A DNA stretch of 6,786 nucleotides from Agathobacter sp. (GTDB taxonomy: Bacteria; Bacillota_A; Clostridia; Lachnospirales; Lachnospiraceae), in the NCBI GenBank assembly GCA_017936725.1, contig JAGBEZ010000122.1, forward strand, positions 1 to 6,786, written 5' to 3'. The first letter of the stretch is position 1. Each line of letters opens with the position of its first letter. The translations under genes were made by a program, and so were the position numbers. Below the pieces are notes generated by a model. It ran no database searches. It had not been told where the DNA came from and saw only the letters and a list, made by a program, of their open reading frames with translations. This document shows, one piece after another, positions 6,651-6,786 of this stretch.

Positions 6651-6786
6651 AATAGGAAATTCCTAAATATGTTAGGTAAACGTTGTAGTGAGATATGTGT
6701 GTGGAATGATATATGGTTGAGCGTAAACCTCTATGGTGGAACTGGTAGGGGTAGTTGCTGGTTGAAATAGGATAAATAAAAGAAGC
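6651..6786. other. Right-edge stretch without a convincing gene
   Basis: After the terminator, 136 bases hold no gene I can support. There are small overlapping inverted repeats: TAGGAA/TTCCTA (6653-6658, 6660-6665) and CCTAA/TTAGG (6662-6666, 6672-6676). The + strand is rich in G and T from about 6681 on. A 33-codon + frame (6669-6770) has only a weak ribosome site. Two - strand frames are open to the edge (stops at 6649-6651 and 6672-6674), so a convergent gene's 3' end cannot be excluded. It may equally be the leader of the next + strand gene. Confidence 0.4.

Noticed and set aside
6731..6750. GGTGGAAC near the right edge as a T-box antiterminator core
   Set aside because: Only part of the T-box sequence matches, and the space back to the previous terminator is too short for a normal stem I with specifier loop; no terminator follows inside the window.
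6669..6770. 33-codon + strand frame as a small peptide gene
   Set aside because: The ribosome site is weak and poorly placed, and the peptide has no hydrophobic, leader or precursor-like pattern.

Overview
The window looks like ordinary chromosome from an anaerobic Gram-positive Firmicute of the class Clostridia, most likely a Lachnospiraceae-type gut bacterium. The evidence is AT-rich DNA with strong purine-rich Shine-Dalgarno sites, intrinsic terminators with T tracts, and protein types common in that family: a cytoplasmic Csp-like subtilase, a clostridial citrate synthase and a YhaN/SbcC-like ATPase end. All genes are on the + strand. No tRNA, rRNA, CRISPR array, IS element or phage gene was seen.

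Left part (1-944). The window opens inside the 3' end of an SbcC/YhaN-like ABC ATPase, closed by a strong intrinsic terminator (383-428). A short A24 prepilin peptidase with a TTG start begins about 25 bases after the terminator. It has both catalytic aspartates but no N-terminal methyltransferase domain, and no pilin or secretion gene is in view.

Middle (945-2827). A 569-residue S8 subtilase with a complete Asp/His/Ser triad and no signal peptide follows. A perfect 9-bp hairpin sits just before its ribosome binding site. The left arm of that hairpin can also pair with the start codon region. The 115-base gap after the gene holds an AT-only inverted repeat and a plausible vegetative promoter.

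Right part (2828-6599). Citrate synthase, argJ and proC lie 19 and 31 bases apart and look like one operon. Citrate synthase supplies carbon towards 2-oxoglutarate and glutamate. ArgJ puts the acetyl group on glutamate for arginine synthesis and proC makes the last step to proline, so the cluster reads as a glutamate-family amino acid unit. An 88-residue single-pass membrane protein of unknown function follows, probably with its own promoter, and ends at a clear terminator (6614-6647).

The last 136 bases (6651-6786) hold small inverted repeats and no convincing gene. I did not find a clear undescribed system. The most interesting points are the operon pairing, the possible alternative hairpin at the protease start, and the small membrane protein.
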